Shown in pieces: positions 12,001-24,453 of a stretch of 64,000 bases of DNA. Every line of letters begins with the position of its first letter. The first letter of the stretch is position 1. Below the pieces are notes generated by a model that had not been told where the DNA came from, searched no databases, and worked only from the letters and a program-made list of their open reading frames with translations. Source of the DNA: Bretschneidera sinensis (lineage: Eukaryota; Streptophyta; Magnoliopsida; Brassicales; Akaniaceae); contig CM043698.1 of NCBI GenBank assembly GCA_023935145.1, forward strand, positions 14,926,001-14,990,000, in the 5' to 3' direction. The translations under genes were made by a program, and so were the position numbers.

Positions 12001-13571
12001 TTTAAAACATTTTTTTGGATTTATTTTTGTCAAAGTATTTTGTAATCAAAATAAGCCATAGTTAAGCTAAGTAACTGAAAGTAAAAAATTACAACTTGAA
12101 TCAATTACCTTATAACTTAATCTAGATCTTCTGTCTTTTTTGGTAATTGTACGTGTCATATTTTGCATCTTGTTTCTATATTGAATTAATGTTTTTGCAA
12201 CTTAAACACTTAAATAAAACTGTATTGCAATTTAAAAAGTGTTTTATCATAATTAAAATCAAATAAAGATAAACAACTATAGTCAACTAGAGATTATATC
12301 CTCAAAATAATTAGGAAGCTAGCTGTCCCAAGCTCACATATTACTTTTAAGATACCAACTTTGTTCTAATAATCTCTCTTCACCAACCCTCTTTTCTTAG
12401 ATGCCTAACTCTTTGGAAACCAAATTGCTTCCTTTAAGATGTCATTCATTTTTCTATTTAGCAAATCAATTTGCGTACGTAGAGTCTCACTTCATTTCGC
12501 CTTCTTTCGGTTTTTCTCTTAGGCATGCTACTTATCAAGACAACAAGAATAATTATTCTTTTTTTCTCATTTAGGGTACTATGGTTATTACTATTTTTTC
12601 TTCCTTGAACTTTGTTTGACAAGTACTCAACAACATTGTCTTGTTTGCACTAGAAATGAAATGAAACAGTAGTGAAATGTCCACCATCAATTGGGTATTA
12701 TTATTGCTAACTTCAGACTCACGTTGTTTCCTTTAATTCTTCCCCCCCACCCCCTCCCCCTTTATCTCACACACACATAGGTAATGTGTTTTGGGGAATG
12801 TTGAGACTGATTATGGCAGTTTCTTCTCTTACTCTGTTACGATTCAAAGCCGCAAGGCTATCATTAAATTCTACCTCATTATGCACTCATGCTGTTTACA
12901 TGCTTTTCTTATCTCTCTTTCTCCTTTTCATTTACTTTTATATAATATATGTTACGTACCATTACATATACACAAGGGAAATGCTAATTTATCACATTAT
13001 ATTTATAATTTAGCATTATACTCAAATTAATTTGAATCAAAATGCCTTGAGTAATCACTGCCACATCATCAAAGTAAAGATTTTTATGACAAATCACACT
13101 TTTTTCTCTTTCTTCTAATTGACTAGATGGCTTGTCGGCGTGTGTATGGTGGCATGTGCAGCATAATCACACCGCCATGGTTGGACAATTGTGTAGCTCT
13201 CTTTGAATTTGACTCGGTGCTGATGGTTCGTGTTAATACTCTTTAAAAAGTTCAGATCTAAGTTTAGCCTTTTGTCAATCACATGAGCAGCGCGTGAAGG
13301 TAACCAACGAAACAAAGGGGGGCGAAACTGGTGCAGAAATAACAATGTTGATTATGCATTATTTCGATCATATGTTGATTTGATATTGTAAAATGTCTTT
13401 AAAGGTTAAAAAGTAAATAAATGAATTTATTGAATTATTCAATTGTCTTTACAACTAATTAATATAAAATTTAATGGTTAGGAGCATTTTGGTCTTAAAT
13501 AATTTAATGGTATGAAGTATGGCAAGTTGACAGCCTTATAACTAATTTAAACCAAAAGTCTTTCTTTGGTA

Positions 13572-14030
13572 TTTTTGGTATTCACTCCTCAAAATGTCTA
13601 ATAAACCTTTAACTTAAATATATAACTAAGATATTTAAGCAAGATTAGATATGTAACTCAACTTTCTTCAACTCCTTACATCTTTTTCCTAAGTTTTTCT
13701 CTCTCCCAACATCTTATCCAAGCTTAACTCACTCACTCTCCTTATCTCTCTCATATTCAATCCACGTTGATTCTCTCAATCTCTCTTTTTTTATTTCTTA
13801 GTAAGTTCCTTAAAATGTTATTAGTTTTTTTTTTTTTTTGTGATGTTCTTCCCATTTCTTGGGGTTTCTTTGTAGGGATTCATTTTCTAATCAAGCTGCA
13901 CAAGACTGTACGTGAATATTACGTATTGTTCGGCATGCTTATAGGTAATAAGATAATTTTGTTTTGGCGAGCATATTTTTTCATTATATAGAATAACATA
14001 TCAACATGTGTATTGAGATGCTAGTAAATA
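13572..14030 (+). repeat. Dispersed repeat, copy A
   Basis: This stretch is homologous, in the same orientation, to 48447-48908. Shared ordered blocks include the TATTCACTC-CAAAATGTCTAATAAA start, CTTTTTCTC-rich pyrimidine runs, a TTTCTTGGGGTTT / TTTCTTGGTGAGTTT block, TGCTAATCAA, a GGCATGCTTA / GACATGCTTA block and CATGT(T/G)TATTGAGATG. It is non-coding. The copies have diverged by many small changes, implying an old family. Possibly a solo LTR or SINE-like element; terminal signatures are not clear. Confidence 0.6.
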
Positions 14031-15823
14031 ACATATCTCAAGTTTCTTAATAAATACAACACTTATTTTTTTCATGGATTCTTTTCACTACTATAAATAT
14101 GGTACTTGATTTTTTCATGGGTTCTTTTCATTCTTATCAAATGATAATATTGTTTTCAAATGTGATCGTGAGTTTAGCTCAATAATTACATTTCTCTTCA
14201 AAACTAAAGTAAAATGTTTCATATGTGATTGTGAGCTTAGTTTGATCAATAGTTGATCATATAGCATAAAGACTGCAATAGTTTAGGTATCATGAATAAA
14301 ACTCCTAATGGAATCATAATTATGATAAAAAGGAAACATAAAAAGGGCTAATGGTTGATAAATCTTTTGGTGTCATTTTCAAGCTTAAATATATATGAAC
14401 AGATTGGAAATTTGGGATATTGGGTTAGGCTGTTGTTAGGGCCCTACCATATGATAGAATCCTTTGCCGGCCATATGACATTTTTGCCTTTAAATTTTGG
14501 AAACTAAAAGCAAAGACTAGCCGTTGGGAACATTCCCACAACTTTTAAATTTTTGTCTGGACTCAAAGACTCAAAATTTCTCCACATTATTAACAAGGCA
14601 CCAACCCAACATTCTCTCCCAAGGCATGGCATGATGGCTTGAGATTCAAAGCAACCAAAACAGCTCGAAAAGATGGAATACCTTTCTTTTTACACAATCC
14701 GTTAGTACCCTTCTTTCTACCCCACCATCACCTTCTAATGTGCATATGGTTCAGATTGTCCATAACATAAATATTATTACTATAGAAAAGTAGGAAAAAG
14801 CAAATTGCTTTGAGTTCCCCCACATTTAATTTAAACTTTTTGATCAAGTTAACTCTTTGTTTCAAGAGTCAGGCAAATTGTTTGGCATTTGGAAATTGAC
14901 TAGCAGGGGACCATGCTACAGCTCATGCCCATTACTACTTGATCAAACAGATGATCTCATTTATGATAGAGCTCACTTGTTAAGGATAAAGTGGGGAATA
15001 TTGCTTTTGTTATCTCTTCTTGAAAATTTTGTTTTATGCTCTTTATTCTTCTCTCTATTTGTACCTCCCTTGCTGAAAGAGAATTAAAGGTCAAACCACT
15101 AATTGCTTTTTTTTTTCATTTCAATTTTCAATTAGTTAATTGTAATTTATCGGTCAATTTTGTGGAAATGGATATACACACCTCCCAAACTTTATTCAAC
15201 TGGATTCGAAAAGATTGCGATCAAGAATATCACCTTTTAGAGTATTCGAATGATGTAAATTTTTTAAATATATATTTTTTTATATGGGATGATTATTAGA
15301 GACGAAGTTTTTTTAGGTAAAATTGAAAATTAATAAGGCCATATTTATATTTTGCATTCAAAATTGTAACTCAATTTAAAAAATTATTAAATATCAAATA
15401 CACAATGTAAGCATTCATCACTTATAAAAGAGGGTCACAAAAAATTAATTAATTACTGATATAATTACGTCAGGTATTTGATAGATAGAACGATAATCAT
15501 AAGAAAACCCTTGTATCAGTTATATATCGAAGAAAAACATGATTTTTCATTAAAAATATAAGAAAAGAAAATTGAAGGAAGCATATATAGCACCTAAAAT
15601 TCAGTTTTTGGGATGCTATTCTCCCCTTTTCTCTCGTCCCTACATACATTTGTCCTTGCACGATTTTTATGGGCTCAAAATACTTTAATTGGCAACAAAT
15701 GTTGAGCCTATTGGTTAAGATATGAATCTACTAAACAAATTTTATTAGGCCAACTAAATAAAGTATTGGACTAAAAGTTATGTCAAACAAAGCATATAGA
15801 AATAAGTGTATTTTTCACAAGCG

Positions 15824-15868
15824 AGCTTGGGTCATGACCCCAATGCACTTGTGAGTGGCTTCCTCACT
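15824..15868. repeat. Hairpin-forming palindrome
   Basis: CACAAG and CTTGTG flank the near-perfect palindrome TTGGGTCATGACCCCAA, so the whole stretch can fold into a stem-loop. No gene is adjacent. It does not resemble any plant microRNA precursor I recognise and may be a remnant of an inverted-repeat element. Confidence 0.5.
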
Positions 15869-16110
15869 TGACGGTGGTCATTGAATTTTTTTACTTAAAT
15901 ACAATAATAATATATTATTATTATTATTTTATATAAAATAAATTATAATATAACATACTCGAATTCGATCCTCAATATATGAAAAAAAAATAAAAGAAAA
16001 TATAACCCTTGTGATTAATATGAGGTATTTTTGGATAACATCTTGGAAAAATAAATATCCTGACACATTACATCTTAATAGTTTATTAAAAAAATAATAT
16101 AGGAGAATAT

Positions 16111-16296
16111 CATTGTAGTGTGTTAGAATAGAATTATTCTCACATGAGTGTAAGGTAATTGTTGAAACATCAACTAGTAAAATTTATTTCAAGTAACTGT
16201 GAGAGATGATGCTTACGAAGTCACACTTCTCCAACTATATTTCAACAATTACCTCGAATTTTTATGAGAATAGTTTTATTCCAACACACGTCAATG
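16111..16296. mobile_element. Small TIR MITE
   Basis: The left end CATTGTAGTGTGTTAGAAT and the reverse complement of the right end CATTGACGTGTGTTGGAAT form imperfect terminal inverted repeats. These continue inward through TATTCTCA and GGTAATTGTTGAAA. Total length is about 186 bp with no coding capacity. The size and structure fit a MITE. No convincing target-site duplication was found, so the superfamily is unassigned. Confidence 0.6.
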
Positions 16297-16444
16297 ACAT
16301 AATCCCATAGCTTTAGCTGTTAGTTTCGGTGTTAAGCCATCTAATTTTTCAAACATGTGATACAATGTCATTCAAAATTTTTCAACCACAAGCAAAACTT
16401 TCAAAAAAAAAATTGCAAGAAAATCATGAAAGTTTTTTTTTAGG

Positions 16445-16577
16445 GCAGTGTTAAATTCATAGGAGAAAAGTTTACTTTCATGATAAATTATTTTTAAAAA
16501 AATTGGCAACGAAAATTTTCTTTTGTTATTAAGTTACCGTAAAAACAAACTTCTCTCCTATAAATTTAACACCACAC
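16445..16577. mobile_element. Small fold-back element
   Basis: GCAGTGTTAAATTCATAGGA at the left and the reverse complement of the right end, GTGTGGTGTTAAATTTATAG, form inverted arms that continue through GAGA(A/G)AAGTTT. The element is about 133 bp and non-coding, and lies only 150 bp from the MITE at 16111-16296. Family unknown. Confidence 0.55.
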
Positions 16578-17216
16578 TTTTTTCATCCTTAGATTGAAAT
16601 GTTAAGGTCGTAAACCCTTTTGGTTAACAGAGACAATGACAAGGTTTGGCCTACTAGAATGTTGAAGAAGACAATGAAATCTTTTTGCTTCAATCCTTGA
16701 TATTAGTCCTACCAAAAATCTTGAAACCTACCTTGGGTTTTTTTTTCTTCTTCTTCTTCTTCTTCTCTCTAGCCCTACTAAAAATGCCTAACCTATTGTG
16801 GATAAGATAAAAAAAAAATATATAGTAAATATACATAAAGTAAAATATGTAGTTTCTGCATTTGATTCTTCTCTTGTAATTGTTTCAAATGATTCAAAAA
16901 AATGCAAAAAAGCTTGAACATATTTAAGTATTAGCATACATTTGTTTGAAAATTATTCAACCATTAACATTACGTTTCAAAGATGGAACACATATATCTT
17001 ATGTATATATATAGAGTAGGAAAATTTTTAATATTTTGTTTGTTTCATAAATAAATTAACAATGTTACCCTATTCTTTTAATTATAAGAATAATTTTTAT
17101 TAGATTTTTAATTATTTATCTTTTAAAAGAATAATTATTTAAATTAAAATATTGATACATGTAAGATTGATTGTTCACTTTTTATAATTTAAAATATTTT
17201 GAAATTATTTTTGAAG

Positions 17217-17760
17217 TGATATTTAAACAAATTTTAAACAATTAAATAGGCGAAATAAACAAGGAGCAAGAACACAATAATTTAACGTGATTCGACAATC
17301 TTTTTTGGATACGTCTACCAATAAACTCATTACTTTATTAATCTTTAATTACAACTCTAGGAAGAGTAAAGTTGCTAAACTCTCACTACTTCACAACTCA
17401 AAAGCCATAATACAACCAAAGCTCTCAACCTAACTCTAGTTGTAAATGTTCTCTCTACTTGATAACCTAAAGTTTTCATCATAGCTCTAGTAGTTAGCCC
17501 CTCTGATTCACAATGTATATTGGAATTATGAGTGTGTCTCAAACCTTCTCTAGTACTCCATTTATTTAGAGGATATTTTTCTATTACTATTAGAAAAAGA
17601 ACAACAACATAAGAAAGTACTTCTACTCTTACTAGAATAAATAACAATTCAATAGAAAATTACTACTACTATTAGAACAAACAATTATAAAATAGGAAAC
17701 CATTTTTTTTCAAACCAATTAGAAGTCCTCCTTATGGAGAATTGAGCCAAAATCTCAACA
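17217..17760 (-). repeat. 3' LTR of the copia element
   Basis: About 544 bp, starting TGTTGAG on the minus strand and ending ATATCA. It aligns along its length with the 5' LTR, for example the AGCAAGAACA(C/T)AATAATTT, AGAGTAAA(G/A)TTGCTAAACT and CTAGTTGTAAATG blocks. The two LTRs have clearly diverged, so the insertion is old. Confidence 0.8.
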
Positions 17761-18093
17761 AATCTCCACCTTGGCTCAAAATTTCCACCTCATCATCAAA
17801 TTTGACATTCTTCTTTGGTTGGTGCAATCATTCATTTTGGTTTTCCCATCTTATCCGCTTGTTTTTCGAAGCAATCATTTACTCATTCAACATGTACAAA
17901 TCCTCTTCGTTTATGGTATCTCTCATCACTACCATTGAACCATCAAGAATTTGTATCTCTACATTGCTTGCAGTCCGTGTGTATCCCATCTTATCAAAAT
18001 TCCATCATGGAACTTCAACCATAAGCTTCCTTCACCATTAAATTACTTTGTGTTTCCCACATGCAGTAGTAATTGTGACATGGGTAGGCTCCT

Positions 18094-19040
18094 TCATACA
18101 ATCAAAGTGTTTTTTTTCTTGTTGAATATGTATGTGGAGGAAGTCGAATCAAGTAGAACCATATCATTCTCATCAATTTTTTCTTCAATGTGCTTAATAG
18201 CTAGCACCACACCTTCATCACTTCTTTCAGTGATATTAGCACTTTTAGTACTCGTTCCATTATCGCTCTTCTTCCCACCCATCATTCTTAACTCTTTTAA
18301 GTTATCTTTTATGACCTTACAATAATATTGTATGTGTCCTATCTCTCCACAATAGAAATACTCATCTTTAAGCCTAGATTTAGATCTCCATCTTGAGGCA
18401 TTGTTCGCTCTCCATTGACGCCTCCCTCGATTAGAACTCTCAAAAGCAAGCACTTGACTACCATTAGAAAAACTCTCGTTTCGCATCAACCTTTCATTAT
18501 GACGCAAGAATGCGGTCACATCATCCAAGTGTAATGTTGACTTGCCTATCAACATTGTTTGCACAAATGGTTTGTAAGATTTTGGCAAAGATGATAACAA
18601 GAGTGCAATGCTTTCTCTTCATCCTTCAATCTTTCTTCTGTATTCAACAATTGAGATACTAACTTGTTGAATTCATTCAAATGATTATGAAAACTTGTAC
18701 CTTCTTCCATCTTTAGATAATAGAGATCCATCTTGAAACACAATCTATTGGTCAAATACTTTGACGCATAGATGCTCTCGAGCTTATCCCCAAACCCTTG
18801 GGTGTAGTTTCATTCAACACAATATACTTGACCTCGAGAGCAAGAGCCAACCTGATTGGCCTCACAACCTTCATTTGAAAGGATTGCCACTTTCTATCAA
18901 TTACATATTTTAGCTTTTCTTCCTCTAAAGCCTAATCAAAATCTTGAATTGTACTATGCCACAAAGTAGAATTATTTCTTCCATTAAATAAATGAACCTC
19001 AAATTTAGGTATACCTGTCAGCATGGTGGCACATACATAA
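18094..19040 (-). pseudogene. Degenerate copia gag and start of protease
   Basis: The minus-strand reading begins near 19025 with TGIPKFEVHLFNGRNNSTLW, the typical start of copia gag, and is then broken by stops. A frame change near 18600 links the piece ending at 18549 to the longer frame 18094-18600. The latter has the LSSLPKSYKPFV block, a basic stretch (RGRRQWRANN), and a zinc knuckle YFYCGEIGHIQYYC in which the first Cys of C-x2-C-x4-H-x4-C is Tyr. It then reaches the protease active-site region LLDSTSSTYIF, where the usual D-S-G is D-S-T. Both catalytic changes and the breaks mark it as dead. Confidence 0.8.
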
Positions 19041-19100
19041 TAAATAGCAACGACGTAGGCAACTTCTCTAAATAGATAACCAAACTCTAATACCACTTAT

Positions 19101-19649
19101 TGATATTTTACCTCTAAAATCCAACTACTCAAATTTTAGGCAAAGAACGCAACCACAACAATTAAAAAGCAAGAACATAATAATTTAACGTGGTTTGACA
19201 ACTTTTTTTGCCTATGTCTACTAACAAACTCAATACTTTATTAATGTTCAATTACAACTTTAGAAAGAGTAAAATTGCTAAACTCTCATTATTTCACAAC
19301 TCAAAAATCTCAATATAATCAAAACTCTCAACTTAGATCTAGTTGTAAATGCTCTATTTACTTGACAAATCAAAATCCAAATATAACCAAAACTCTCATA
19401 ATAGTCTACTAGTAAACCATTCTAATTTACAATATATATATTAAAAATATGGGTGTATCTCCAACTTTCTTTATCATACCCTTTATGATATTTTTCTAGT
19501 ATTATTGAAAAAAACTACTTCTGTTAAAATAGACAATAATTCAATGGAAAACTGTTACAATTATTGAAACAAACAATTTCAGAATAAAAATCCACTTTTT
19601 CAAATTAATTAAAAATTCGGTTTGTGAAAAATTAATCCACACTCCCACA
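19101..19649 (-). repeat. 5' LTR of the copia element
   Basis: About 549 bp, starting TGTGGGAG on the minus strand and ending ATATCA next to the primer-binding site. It is the partner of 17217-17760. Substitutions and small indels throughout show that the pair is no longer identical. Confidence 0.8.
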
Positions 19650-22600
19650 TAAATAAATCTATCTAATACCTTGCACGAATCACAAGCGAGTGGAGTAATG
19701 ATTATTAAAGAAGAGGAAGCAAAAAGGGTTTGCGTGTGCATTTGCGTGATCCCATAAAGACAAGACATCATCACTTCTCTAAAAAAGAAAAAAAAGACAA
19801 GATATCAAAAGACGCATGCTTAACCCAAACTTTTGTCTGTCTCTCTGCTTTCAACCCTTGCCTAATTGCAATTGTGTTTGTGGGGCCCCACACCCTGCAA
19901 ACTCTTTCTATCATCCAATTGCTCATCACTCTTTTTTCTGCCTCTAATTACCAGATTTATCATTTTTGTTTTCACAGAATGTTTCTTCAGTCCATTAAAT
20001 ATACACAATATAAATTTTTTATGCTTAACAAGAGAACATTAAGCATGCATAATGTAATTTTCTACAAAATTAGATGTAAATTTTTCAAACAATGATTGTT
20101 ATTTAGATTTAAGTACGAGTATAAGATACAAATGAATGTTAACTCATCTATTTTTTTAATTTTCATAATTTTTTTTAATTTAAAACATTTAAATATCATA
20201 ATTTTATTCAAATATCAAAAGTTAGACCCAATATAAAATAAAAAGTTTGCAACATTGATAAAAACCATCGCAAGTGAGAAAAAAAAAAAGAACAAAAAGA
20301 CAGAAGGAATCGCAATACAAACGCGCGCGGAGCCTACAAAAACATGTCATCCAAGCAATTAATTGCTGAGTTGCAAGAATAAGAGATCTACAGAATATAG
20401 AACCCACCTACATATCCATGACACAAGTTATACATTTGCATGATTCATAGAGGCTTTCTCTTTGTTTTCTTTTTGGCATGCATGCCCATAATCATAAATG
20501 AGTAATGTTAGTTTGAAGCCTTTAGTCAAATTTTGTAGACAATCATAAATGTGGAGATTTTCAATGAAAACTCAAATCTTATATTTGAAAAAAAATAATA
20601 AATTAAACAGTACAAAGAAGAAAAATTATTGGATGTTAAAATTCTTTGAAATTACCATTTGAATTTCTCATATTATTTATAAGCAAATGAAAATATTACA
20701 TAAATTAAAGAATTATCTAATAATTTTTCCGTAAAGAAAACTTCAAAATAATCATAAATTTTTGTGACCCACTACAACACGCACTCAAACCAAACAATCT
20801 AACTCGTTAAAATATTAAACAATATTTTTTTAAAAATTTAAATGATTATTTACCAATTGAGATCTTACAGTGTCGCTCTATTACTTATATACTATTAGAT
20901 ATTTACAAATGAAAAATTGTTTTGAGATTATTTTATCTTTCCACTATTGACTAAGAGTGAAACCATGATATGACGCATTATGAGTACTTGATGAACCCCG
21001 GTCTACGTGAAATTACCCTTTTGTTCCTGTTGAAAAGGTTTGATGGTTAGGTGCCCTTGCTGGTAATTATGTTGTGTGAAAATACTTAATTATCCCTTTA
21101 AGGTCATCACGTGTCAACTCTCTATTGAATGGTTGCCAATATCACATGTAATCTACAGACGATAACACTAACTTTGACCAACGTCGTTGGCAGAATTAAT
21201 TACAGTGCAAATGAGAGCAGAATTTACATCTCCGGCCAGGCGGCTTCTTTGTTTTTGTCTCGATTTATCATTGTTCCAAATTCTATGAAGTAAAGAGATG
21301 ATTGATTAAATGAGAAGTTAGAAAGCTGATGGGCTCATGTCAATTGGATACCATTTAAGCTAACATCTAACTCTATGCCTGCCCCAAAGGCTCCACAGCA
21401 TCCCTCAAAGTCCCCAATGAGCAGCAGCCATGACACCATGCATGGGCCACAAGGCAAAACCGTTCATTAGCCATTATTGTCTTCTTCCTCTTCTGATTCT
21501 GTTGCCACAACAAACCATATTGATAATTAGAGGTAAAAAAGATTAGGACAATCCATGTCAGTGGCAGGTGGTACTTTCCCTGTTTGCATCTCCATGTGGG
21601 TAATCCCTCTGCAATCCCAATTCAAAAAAAAAAGGGGGGAGGGCAGTTTGTGGCCAATCAAAAAGCGGGTGAGTCTTGTGGGTCAGTCCCAAAACCCAAT
21701 ATATGACAAACAGCAGGCAATGTTAACACTATTATGGGGGTTGTGTACAATCATTTTTATCTTGCTTGTTTCTTTTCTTTTCCTTTCTCATTTTAATTGT
21801 ACATCTGTTGTAGAGGATGGATGGATGTGGCGTGTAAGAAAACACTAGGAAAAAGTTAATTACTGGTTTTGATTGGTACCGTGCAGTGTGCAAATGTGCT
21901 TTTGCATACTTTTAGATAAAAAACTTTTTTTACTACTGTTTACCCAAATGAGCAGAGAGCAGTAATAGAGTTAGCCCCTCAAAGTGAAAGAAACTGTACC
22001 ACATATCTGAAATCTGATCCAACAGATTCTGCAATATAGTCGTTGATGGTGGGTAGGCCGCATTGAAGGTAAAAAGTTGTCCTACGATTTAACTTGCAAA
22101 GTCATGAAATCAGTGCTCATCAAAGTCATAAGAAGCAATGGAATTACCGAAGTTTTCATATACCCATAATTTAAAAACAAACTTAATATTCAATTCTTTT
22201 GATCTTTTCTCATACCAAATTCAGCTAGCAATGGATAGGAGTTTTCTTTTAGCTTAAGTTGTGATTTTTGTCCTACATCTGTTTCGTGAGTTTATTTTTA
22301 TCACACGGTTCTATTTGCTCTTACAACTTGTAATAGTTGCACAATCAAGTCCATTCATCAATTTCATCCTTAGCAATGAAAGTTCACTTCAACGCTAAGA
22401 TGGATTGGGGAATTCAGTTTTGAGGTGAGAAACCCCCCAATTTCATTTTCTAACTTCACTCAATTCAATATATAACTTCAAAATAGGAGGAAGAGGGAAA
22501 AACTATGTAGGAAGAGGGAGAAAGAGTCTTGAGAAAGAGAGATGCAGAAAAAAAGAGAAGGGTTACATAACTCTTACACTAACATACATAACTCTTACAC

Positions 22601-23500
22601 TAACAGAATAATTCAGGCAAATTTCACTTTACGTTTAATCATTAAAACTTAAAGGTTTTAAATTAATTTATTTTAAACTTTGATTATTTAAATTATATTT
22701 AATCAATTTCTCAAACAATGTGCATGATCAATGTTGAGTTGACATTGACATTGATTTTTGTCTATAGATAACAGATGAAATTGATGACAACAAAATTTAA
22801 TTAATTAACTATAATGGTATAGAATTAAAGTTTAAAATTGAAATAAAACCGTATTTTTTTAATATAAAAATATTTAAAAGAACATAATTCCACTCAACTT
22901 CGAATGCAACATAAATGTTTTTAGAATATGATTAGAACAGTTGATTAAAATAAAATCCACTTAAGACCAAAAAAATCGTATTTTAGCATTTCTTTTATTT
23001 GGAAATGGGTCAGGTTTGGTTCAGCCACGCATCAGGGCCACTCAAGCATGATAAGTCCATATCCGTGTCAAATATAGTCAAAATGACACAGTTACATTAT
23101 TAATGAAATTAGGTAAGATTAGGTTTTTAAATCTGATTCTTAACATGGGCAAAAATACTCAAGAAAACATCACACATTCACACTAGTAATTTAGTTGATT
23201 TTTAACACATCAATGGCCAAACAAACATCTTACTACCAAAATCAGACTGACAAATTCGGGTCAGGGCATGCTCCCCAAAACGATAGCATTGCATGTTGTT
23301 AACAATCAAACGCCATTTGCAGTCGAGCAACCTCAGATCATGCTTGTTCAGTATTCTCATTAGTGCTTTTGTGGTCCAACATTATACCACCCATTAAAAA
23401 AGGTAAAGAAATGGCAGTCCAAGTAATGCCCCACAATCAACATGATGGATGGATAGATTATGCCCCAACAAGATAACTTAATCCAGATCAGAAACGCTAT
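19650..23500. other. Gene-free intergenic DNA
   Basis: I see no supported coding or RNA gene. Open frames are short, without domains. Content is AT-rich sequence plus a 19-20 bp tandem duplication of ACATAACTCTTACACTAAC near 22565-22605 and purine-rich tracts at 22480-22560. The right end approaches the 3' side of the SART3-like gene. Confidence 0.55.
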
Positions 23501-23689
23501 TTACGGACAAGTTTTTCTTATATATAAAGACAAATTTCTGTGTATATAACAAAGCCTTCTGTATGCAGCTATTCCCATCCATTTACTTATCCAAAGGACA
23601 TCTTAGATCTCAGGTCATCCAGTCACATGATCAGGGGCAGAAGCAAATCCTCCACTGCTTAGTTTAATAATCATACTGTATGCCATTCA

Positions 23690-24361
23690 CCTGAAAAGAG
23701 AGATGAGGAGAATCATTCAGGCGACAATGTCAACCCTTTCAGTTCACACGTTTCACCAAGGTTTCTTGATAAGTAAATTTCAGTTTATTTCTGAAGGCAT
23801 AAATTACTTTCAATTTGTAGATAGAAATTTCTCATAACAGGAGGCTGGTAGATTATAAGAGCTGAAAGAATTGTAGACTCGCCCCATTTTCCAGACTTTG
23901 GCTCATGAGAACAAAGACAACCACTAGTTATCACAGGAAAGCACTCGTGTAATCAGGAAGTTTTCAGTACTATACTACTGCTCCCACAACAGGGCCTGGA
24001 GCGCCCATAATTCCTAGGCTCAAGATTAGAAATCTCAGATGATCATAGAACAAGAATAGATACTTTCTATGGAAACCAATACTGGCACAAGCCCCTTCTC
24101 TTTAGCATCATTTTCAAACTTAATGACCACCAATGAAATCAATTTGCTAAAGATAGGGAGGAAATGACAGCACAGCCATTAATACCGACAGTGATCATAT
24201 TGATCACATACATATTAGGAGAAACAAATTAAATATTGATACTCAACAAACTAAATTCAAATATACTTGTTCTGAAACAAAAGGGTTACAGCCATAAATT
24301 TGTTAACCTGACTAGGTGAAGAATAAGTGCAGATATTCTTCAACCAAAACATATACTTACC
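23690..24361 (-). other. Probable 3'-UTR intron of the SART3-like gene
   Basis: On the minus strand, 93 bases after the stop codon, there is a strong donor, GACAG|GTAAGTATATG (exon ends at 24361). A strong acceptor, CTCTCTTTTCAG|GTGAATGG, follows, with the next exon starting at 23690. A stop codon more than about 55 nt upstream of an exon junction is the usual context for nonsense-mediated decay in plants. The stop itself looks genuine because it directly follows the conserved Lsm motif. Inferred from splice signals only. Confidence 0.45.
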
Positions 24362-24453
24362 TGTCATATTTGTGGGTACAAAAAGTATTTCTCAATATGC
24401 TTGTATTCAGTAATGGATTTAGTAAAGACAATTAGTAACCGAAGAACAAACCT

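Larger units (their letters stand above)
7011..17216. other. Gene-free intergenic DNA with dispersed repeats
   Basis: About 10 kb without a recognisable protein or RNA gene. Open frames are short, AT-biased and lack domains. Identified content, listed separately: tandem duplications at 7356-7389 and 8901-9205, a fold-back element at 9700-10070, a palindrome-bearing repeat at 11098-12000, one copy of a dispersed repeat at 13572-14030, and fold-back elements at 16111-16296 and 16445-16577. A (TTC)n microsatellite lies near 16745-16768 and an (AT)n run near 8758-8776. The remainder is unassigned. Confidence 0.55.
17217..19649 (-). mobile_element. Internally deleted Ty1/copia LTR retrotransposon
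   Basis: A 2.4-kb element read on the minus strand. The 5' LTR is at 19101-19649 and the 3' LTR at 17217-17760. A primer-binding site, AGTGGTATTAGAGTTTG (19081-19097), is the usual plant copia Met-tRNA type (TGGTATCAGAGC) with changes. The polypurine tract is CCAAGGTGGAGATTTG, just inside the 3' LTR. Between them are gag, the start of protease, and a fragment like the pre-integrase region (DKMGYTRTASNVEIQILDG and MVVMRDT). Integrase, reverse transcriptase and RNase H are absent, so it cannot move on its own. The five-base flanks (TGAAG left, TAAAT right) do not match. Confidence 0.85.

Noticed and set aside
17742..18325. Plus-strand open frames of 69-124 codons
   Set aside because: They are antisense shadows of the copia gag/pol remnant, which reads sensibly on the minus strand.
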